From positions 124,001 through 188,000 of the forward strand of contig JAGPYM010000046.1 of NCBI GenBank assembly GCA_020736575.1: 64,000 nt of DNA. The letters run 5' to 3'. This document shows positions 57,610 to 64,000 of the stretch, in pieces. Under the pieces are notes generated by a model. The model saw only the letters and a program-made list of their open reading frames with translations. It did not search any database and was not told the origin of the DNA. Within the stretch, counting starts at the first letter, position 1, and each line of letters begins with the position of its first letter. Source of the stretch: Thelonectria olida. Taxonomy: Eukaryota > Ascomycota > Sordariomycetes > Hypocreales > Nectriaceae. The position numbers and the translations under genes were made by a program.

Positions 57610-58740
57610 CCGAAATGTCTACTTCGTTCCAGAACCAGAGGCATGAGCGTTGTTTACCATCCAACAGCTCCTCTCCAAGAAAGAGGACAATCCAGTTCAT
57701 GTGCGTATCTTCCTACTTTTAGCATTGCTGCGTTCAGCGACAGCTAGTGTGTACCTTTAAGGGGAATGCTTCGTGGTTTGTGACGCTGCCGGTGGCACCA
57801 CCGTGGATCTCGTCGCATACCGAATCGACAATATTAACACCCTCGAGATCTCAAGAGTTCCTGCCATCACCGGTGCGGTAGTTGTCCCTTTTATATTACA
57901 CGAAGTAGATAGACCCCTTACGCTATCACGGGGGCGAACTGCGGAGCCGCCTTTATTGACAGAACCTTCGTTTGTTGACTCAAGTTAATCGCAGCCCACC
58001 TTGAGAGTGTTGATGACGAGATGGGGACCGGGGCTCAATTTCTCCTCACTCCTAAGAGAAAGACACTACTAACCACATTCTTCACCTTCAAGTGTTAATT
58101 CACGGAAAGTGAAGCCAACGTTACATCGGCTCGTGGTATCCAGGCGAAGCCTGGTGTCTCGGGCTTTAGAAACGGCCTTCTTACTATCGAGCCGTGGGTT
58201 ACAACTTATTAGCTTCCCCATATACTAACACTAAATAGACTACAGAATATCAAGGAACTCTTTAAGGAATTAGTAGATGGAATAATCAAACTCATGGCAA
58301 AGCAAGTTAAAGAAGCCACAGATCTGGGGGAGACAGTTTCAGTAGGCATTTGTGCGCGCGGATATGACATCTGTGCCTGCCAGTTGTGAGGCCCTTAGGA
58401 AGAGCTTACGGCTTATATATCTCTCTAGAGAATATTTATGCCTGGCGGTCTGTCGCAGAATGAATATCTTTTCACGAAGGTACAGGACTGAGCGCGGAAT
58501 ACTCTGAGCGAAATAGAGGTCACGCGGCCCAAGGACTGGTAGATACGCAGCAAGATGTCAACCCGTTCCATTAACTACTGTCAACATTCTGACAGCCAGA
58601 AACAGCTGGGCAACTGTGACACAAGGCTTTATTCTTCGTGTTATGGGGCTTGGGGTCAGCCAGCGAACGCCAGTTAGCGAGTGCCCGAGACACCACGGCA
58701 TCTCAGGCTCGGGAGTCTGGGGTCAGTGGTGAAATGCAGG
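57610..58740 (+). pseudogene. Hsp70-like protein pseudogene
   Basis: Fragments of the fungal Hsp70-like family appear in order: VYFVPEPEA followed directly by TGA, then FTIQQLLSKKEDNPVH, CFVVCDAAGGTTVDLVAYRI (the phosphate-binding GGGTVDL-type motif), then FIDRTFV, GTGAQFLLTPKRKTLLTTFF and NIKELFKELVDGIIKLM. Near 58440-58550 come PGGLSQNEYLFTKVQD and EIEVTRPKDW, then ECPRHHGISGSG. Frames change and stops interrupt many times. The composition is balanced, so this decay is not RIP-like. Hsp70-like proteins of this group are ATP-binding regulators of unknown role. This copy is dead. Confidence 0.75.
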
Positions 58741-58759
58741 CCACCAAAATCCCTCTACC

Positions 58760-60060
58760 AATAAAATATATAGTAGAAAAATGGCTATCGCGACCGCCGA
58801 TGTCGGGCACATAAGCAGGGGCGAAATCGGGATGGTCGTTCGTTCTTTGCAACCTATTTCAGCAAGGAAGCTCCAGGACTATTGCATCAAGTTCCCACAA
58901 GGCCAGGAGCATTTGGTCGAAGATTTTGAGGGGGTCATTATATAAGCCTCCTCACGCCACCCGGGACAGACTGGTGAACCATAGAGCTCCATTGGAGGCG
59001 GCCGTACCAGAGAATATGACAAGATGCACCACCGATTCACTCACTTACATGGAGCGGAAGCATCTGAAGAGAGAAACTAAACTACCAAGGAAACCATGCT
59101 TGGGGACAATATCTAGCAAATCCCGGCGGAGAACTGCTTCATGTCCGAAGAAATAACGCCTGGGACATAGGGGAACCCGCACAGGCACTAGAAGAGCCTC
59201 AAATCGCTAAGGAATCCAGGCAGACATATGTTTAATAGTGAACCAAACAACTACCCACACTATAGGTCAGTCAGTTTAGAAAACCAAAGTCAATCTCACC
59301 CATTTTTCACAAGATATAGCCATCTCCCTATTCGCTATTAACTATATTTAAAGTGCCGTTGACTAATAAGCCGGGTTAGGTCGATACTTTCTTTCCCTAG
59401 CGGCACAGAATTTAAAGAGGCAGTAGCATTGACAAAAAGAGCATATTAGTTAGCAGCTGGATAGTATCGAAGCACCGAGACTAAGGAACTGCTTATCTAA
59501 CTATGAGGGGCCCAGACTATAATAACTACCTGCAGACCTAACCTTCCGTGAGGTCCTTCCAACGGAACCTTTCTTTAACTGGAAGCTTCCTTCCTTCGAG
59601 GACCTTCCAGCTAGACCTTCTGTTCCTGTTAAAAGCCTCTTTCTATTAGGCAGCAGAGGCTGCCCTAGGGCAGTTGCCTAGGGAAGCTGCGACAGCCTTT
59701 TCCTTCTAGTTAGAACCATGCTACTTCCAGCTGGAAGCCTTTCTCTTCTTCAAGCCTCGGTTGCTGCAACCGACGGCTTTGCCCATTGACCTATCTACGA
59801 GATCTACGATAACGACCCTTCGATACGCGCGAACCGGACAAATAGACTGACCTTCCTACGAGGCCGATTGAGAAGATGACGAAGACCGAGACGAAGCCCT
59901 TGATAGAGGCAGCTAGGGCCCGGCTGTTACTGTTAGAGTTACGGGACGAGATGAGAGACGACTTTCTGTTGCGAATACTACCGGGAGAGTCTTGAAGGCT
60001 TCCGCCGCAAGATCTATTGGAAACAGCTATTGGAAGCTGTTGGAAACGGGAGGAATATTC
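58760..60060. other. Intergenic region with pyrimidine-rich palindromic words
   Basis: No gene seen. Between about 59530 and 59760 the plus strand is rich in CCTTCC and related words and contains TTCCAGCTGGAAG. The stretch 59920-60060 includes GTTAGAGTTACGGGACGAGA, which may belong to the dispersed repeat that follows. Confidence 0.4.
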
Positions 60061-60254
60061 GGGACGGATATCATTTCTTGTATACAGGGGGCACTTGTTA
60101 CGTTCTCGGATGCACGAAGTAACCAACTATCTAGCAATGGCTACCGGCAGCAGCTGCGGCGTTGACCGCATCCGGTGCTGTGGCTGCTAGCTGTGGCTGC
60201 TAGATGCGGCTGTGACCGTGACAGCAGCAGCGATAAAAGAGGCTCGCGAGCGCC
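60061..60254 (+). repeat. Dispersed repeat copy A
   Basis: Shares an ordered set of words with 62575-62742: CATTTCTTGTATACAGGGGG, then GCTGCTAGCTGTGGCT, and near the end GATAAAAGAGGCTCGCGAG. Composition is balanced. It is in the same orientation as copy B, about 2.5 kb apart, and the pair encloses the PF17111-type gene. It could be part of an LTR or a small non-autonomous element. Confidence 0.6.
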
Positions 60255-60985
60255 CCTGTTGCTAGTTGAGCACATCCTTACATCTCTCTTCCACCGTAAT
60301 ATTGCTACAATTATCTTCTCAGCCTTGGACTTAATATTGTCACTTATGGTAAAGACTCAAGTTAACTCAAAGTGATGCTTATATTCAAGAAGTACCCCCA
60401 TATATAACCGCAATCTGGAAGGGACCATTGGGAAACCGAACTACGATTGGGCTAAATGCAAAATACGAATCTCGACTCTGACAGTTTCCTTTGACGTGCG
60501 TGAGCTGAAACTGTTGCTGCTTTAAACGTCCAATAGACTCTTTCTTGTGGTGACTTGGCTGATTCCTAACGCCGGCCACAACGCAATGGGCCAACCCGTT
60601 CAGGGATGAACCCCGTTTTTTACGTGAGAATAAAGACACTGCCGACATGGATCAAAACCACACATTCGGTGCCTCCAGTTTGTGCCTGTGAATGGGAATA
60701 AAATTTATTCTCGCTCATGACTGCTGTAAAGTTAATTCCCGCTATATGCGGCCATGATGCTCAATGGACGGGTTGTGCTCATCCTTGCGGCCAATCTTTG
60801 CCCGTTTTGCGGAATGGGTAATCTATCTTACGGGCGCTTACACGCCAATTGTGATTGGAGCCCACACGTGTTGAAGGATCCCCCGTGGTGAATAAGATTC
60901 ACTCGATCTTACGACTCCTCATCTGGCAGCCTAAACCTTTTGCCTTCTTGTTCTCCTTCATACTCATATCATAGCGGCTGACGCA
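60255..60985. other. Promoter region of the PF17111-type gene
   Basis: No supported ORF. It links repeat copy A to the start codon at 60986. Confidence 0.4.
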
Positions 60986-62357
60986 ATGGCGGAAGCTGTA
61001 GGCCTGGCTTCAGGACTGCTTGCATTAACCATTTTCGCCTTCAAGTCAAGCGTCGCGCTGAACGGCACAATTCAGAGTTTCCAATTTCATCCGAAACGTG
61101 TCCGCGATCTCAATGAAGAGCTGGATGCTCTTTGCGGAGTTCTGAACGCGCTCACTGAGACCGTCAAGAACACTACCGATGTTGATCTCTCTGCTCTTGA
61201 TCTTCCATTACTACGATGCGGCAACGCCTGCAAGGACTTTGAACGGGAAATTTTGAAAGTTTCGTCACGCTCCAGTGCCAGTCGAACGAGCTTTCGAGAC
61301 TGGGCTAAGTTGAGGTATATGGGCGACGATATTGACGGTTTTCGGCAACTACTGGCTGGATACAAGTCTACTATCAATATTGCTCTTACGGATGCCAACC
61401 TGTATGTTTCTGTGTCCCCATTGCAGAAAAAAGTAGCTTTGGCCTAACTTTTCGTCCATTAGTCGCCAATCCTCCGTTACCGCTGAAGGCCTTGAAAGCT
61501 ATAGAGGCCTAATCAAGACTGCCACTGATGATCTCGAGGCTCATCTCGAGAGCATCGACAACAAGCTCGAGACCATATTTGGACGGACCGTAGCAGCCTC
61601 CGACTCAGATGCAGCGGAACTACGACTCATAAGGGAGGAGCGGCTGAGCACACAAAAATGTCTCCAAATATGCGCCCAATTGTCCGACCATATTAATCAA
61701 ATTCAAGTTGAGCCTCTCCGGAGTGGTGGAAGCTCTGCAGGGCCCATCGGCACAGGGGCTTTACCCGCGAGGGTCACTAGCGAGGGCCTGCAAGAATGCA
61801 GAGACAGCCTTCGTCTTACGGCTGCGAAGCTGGAAAGGCATATGCAAGATCTAATCGACCGATTATTAACAAAATCCAAGAAGGCGATGTCCTCGGAGGA
61901 GGAAATTGCCGATCTTGCAAGGCTGCGGGAAGAGTGGGAGACCGCCCGCCAGTGCATAGATATCTGCTCCAAGGCAGACACCCACTTGAAAGAAAACGCC
62001 AGCACGATTGAAAATTACGCTACAGGCGACGAGACCATCCAATTCTTAGTTTCAACTGATGGGAAGACCGTGCATGGTAAAAACCAAGGATTCGGATGGA
62101 GGACGAGGCAGGTTGGTGGCCACTTCAGTGATGCCTCACTACAACAATTATCACGGGACATCTCAAGCATCAGCTTCCAGAAGTCTGACGTCGAAAGCCC
62201 TTCTTCACAAGCCCGTCCACCTGCTGTACCCGATGATGGGCCTGGGAATGGATCGAGTTCAAAATTTGATGACCAATATGGACAAGGATTTAAGCTTACG
62301 TCCAAATCTCATGTGGAAGTAGCTAGATCTTCAAAGGGACAAGAGAAGACCGGATAA
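60986..62357 (+). CDS. PF17111-type (azaphilone cluster protein L N-terminal-like) protein
   Basis: Exons 60986-61401 and 61463-62357 give 436 residues; the 61-nt intron is phase 2. The N-terminus (MAEAVGLASGLLALTIFAFK, then ALNGTIQSFQFHPKRVRDLN) matches the helical N-terminal domain shared with fungal STAND proteins and the azaphilone cluster protein L family. A long helical, coiled-coil-like region follows, then a Ser/Pro-rich tail. No NACHT, NB-ARC or ankyrin effector parts are present, so it is a stand-alone N-terminal-type protein. In related proteins this domain acts in cell-death signalling or oligomerisation; that role here is inference. The gene is intact and sits between two copies of a dispersed repeat. 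Confidence 0.8.
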
Positions 62358-62574
62358 TGTAGCTCACTGAAAGTCAAGGTATAATTTATTTACAGGCTGA
62401 TTTTATTTGTTTAGCCAATATGTGACGCCTTCGTGGGAGCGTGACCTTGGATTGGAAATGTAAAATTATATCTTACTATGTTTTTACCTCTATAGTCTCC
62501 GCAGCCCGTTTCTAGGTTTTATTTTTATTAAAACTTACTGTTATTAAAATAAAAAGGGACTATTTGCTCTGTAC

Positions 62575-62742
62575 GTGGGATAGCATTTCTTATATATAGG
62601 GGGCACTTACGATACCCGTAGATTATCTATACCTCCAGGTCGCCGCTCGCTCGTCCAGTATCGGCAGGTATAACTGCTAGCCGTGACTGGTAGCTGTGGC
62701 TTAGTTAGCTTGGCAGTGATAAAAGGGGCTCGCGAGAGCTCT
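62575..62742 (+). repeat. Dispersed repeat copy B
   Basis: Counterpart of 60061-60254: CATTTCTTATATATAGGGGG, then ACTGCTAGCCGTGACTGG, and GATAAAAGGGGCTCGCGAG. Similarity fades on both sides. Differences include several transitions but no strong AT drift. Confidence 0.6.
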
Positions 62743-63059
62743 GAGACCTGGCAATACATCGATGCTTAAAATTCATTTGAAGACAGTCACGTAACACCAC
62801 AATTCAACTTGAGGCAAGCTGATATCGGTTGAGACAAATTAAAAGAATCACACATACTGCAGGACCATCATCCTCAACAATGAACAAAAAAGTCATAGAT
62901 CGATGTTCGAATTTAGTTACAAACCCAATTAAGTCCCTACTTCTTCTATCAAGCAGCCAATAGCGAAACTGACCGCCAGGCTAGAGAAGTCCCTTCCTAT
63001 CATACCAAAACCAACCCGTGACCACCACCATCCATTAGAATACTCGACAACTAAACCAC

Positions 63060-63395
63060 CTAGCACGTCCCGGAGTATCCACCAATCCAGCCCATTGCAC
63101 CACCCAGAGGGGTGTAGGGGTCGGAGGGGTGTGCATGATAGCAGTTACCGCCCGGATACCAGTTGAACGCGGTGCATTGAGGGTCCGCATTGCATGCATC
63201 GACGCATGCTAAGAGCGGCAGAGGGCTATCCTCATACAAGGGGAGACCAGAAAAAAGGAGGTTGCATGTGATGAGAATATCTTCGCGGCAGGTTTGGTCA
63301 ATTGCAGGACAGGGCGACGAGAGATCGGGTCCGCATAGCTTTGCGACGGCAGTAGTTGCAGCCAGACCAAGGACGAGAAAGGAGCGGACAGCCAT
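63060..63395 (-). CDS. Small secreted Cys-rich protein
   Basis: ATG 63395 gives 111 residues with a clear signal peptide (MAVRSFLVLGLAATTAVA). The mature part has ten Cys residues, including CVDACNADPQCTAFNWYPGG and NCYHAH, a spacing reminiscent of PAN/apple-type modules. No transmembrane segment. Secreted Cys-rich proteins of this size are typical effector or cell-wall candidates in fungi. Function is not assignable. The upstream frame is open but starts with non-signal sequence. Confidence 0.7.
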   Translation of the reverse strand: MAVRSFLVLGLAATTAVAKLCGPDLSSPCPAIDQTCREDILITCNLLFSGLPLYEDSPLPLLACVDACNADPQCTAFNWYPGGNCYHAHPSDPYTPLGGAMGWIGGYSGTC

Positions 63396-64000
63396 GTTTG
63401 TGCGGCAATTGAAAATGAACGGCAGAAACGAATGAAGTTGAAGTGAATGAGGGATGAGTGGGAAAGTCTCCAAGGAGAAGACGCGTCATTTATGTAACAA
63501 TCTTTAGACCGCCTCGGGTTGCCTATCCAAAGCCCCCGCGCAGGGCTTCATTTCCACTCTGTTGATTCTAGCCAAGCCACCTGCTAGAATGGTTCGACAC
63601 CTCAGGGCTTTGCAAGCCCCCCTTGCAAAGTTTGCTTAAAATGAGAGATGCACGGTGAGTTATCAGAAATATTCATCGAGAATGTCACATTTCGGTCTCT
63701 CTTTTGCTCTCTCATTTTCATTTGCATCTGCCATGGGCGTCATGGCCGTTATTTTGCCCGTCTGGCCGCTGGAATTAGTCCCTTGCCCACCATCTTACTT
63801 CCACATGTCAGAGGGAGCTGAGACCCCCTTCTCATTTGTTGAAGACTACTAAATTCACTGGTTGCATCCTAATTGCAGTGTCCGCGAGAGCGAGAAGCTG
63901 GAGTGGCGCATCATCGAGCGTGCGGGAGCTGCGCAGACTGGCCGCCCCTCATCAAAAAATTCTTTCGCAGGCACCTACTCAATTTCCCAACGCCACTCAG
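63396..64000. other. Right-edge region, no gene seen
   Basis: Promoter side of the secreted-protein gene. Short ORFs are not supported. A gene beginning beyond the window cannot be excluded. Confidence 0.4.

Noticed and set aside
59791..60126. 111-codon minus-strand ORF
   Set aside because: Low-complexity Arg/Ser-rich translation of repeat DNA without domain support.

Overview
The window reads as nuclear DNA of a filamentous ascomycete (Pezizomycotina, most likely a Sordariomycete). Genes carry short 43-80 nt introns with GTRNGT donors and CTRAY-type branch sites. The gene families are typical of these fungi: HET, a PF17111-type N-terminal domain, fungal neprosin, an OTT_1508-like deaminase, GH79 and a quinate/sugar-type MFS transporter. 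GC-balanced gene islands alternate with extremely AT-rich, stop-filled blocks that look like RIP (repeat-induced point mutation) damage in transposons. No species is claimed.

Left island (about 0.4-11.9 kb). A five-exon multi-pass membrane protein is followed by a divergent pair: a stand-alone glutamine-synthetase-like enzyme and a secreted gamma-glutamyltranspeptidase sharing a 0.46 kb promoter region. Next come a 73-residue Cys-rich ORF, a five-exon CmcJ/AsaB-type hydroxylase/desaturase and a convergent short-chain dehydrogenase. Together they resemble a small gamma-glutamyl or secondary-metabolite locus ending at the edge of a RIP block.

First AT-rich block (11.9-24.1 kb). This is a nested transposon stack. 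A repeat called R1 here was hit by a ~670-bp LTR-like element, which was then hit by a 7.4-kb Ty3/gypsy retrotransposon. The gypsy element still has 231/232-bp LTRs, a 5-bp target duplication, a zinc-knuckle relic, and RT and RNase H relics. A second block (30.7-34.6 kb) holds the same repeats, including an intact solo copy of the 673-bp LTR and a much less mutated copy of repeat R2.

Between the blocks lie fragments of a nuclease-like gene, a HET-domain pseudogene and a neprosin-family protease with a Kex2-type propeptide site.

Right half (35-64 kb). In order: a large intronless membrane protein; a GH79 beta-glucuronidase-type enzyme whose nucleophile lies in a 23-nt micro-exon, divergent from an eleven-exon MFS sugar/quinate transporter; a 5.5-kb stretch where every recognisable gene (large uncharacterised fungal family, bZIP, ankyrin) carries one-base frameshifts; a SnoaL-like protein; an OTT_1508-like deaminase; an Hsp70-like pseudogene; a PF17111-type protein bracketed by a dispersed repeat pair; and a small secreted Cys-rich protein. 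Splice models were built by hand, from reading frame, intron phase and family fit, and none has transcript support.
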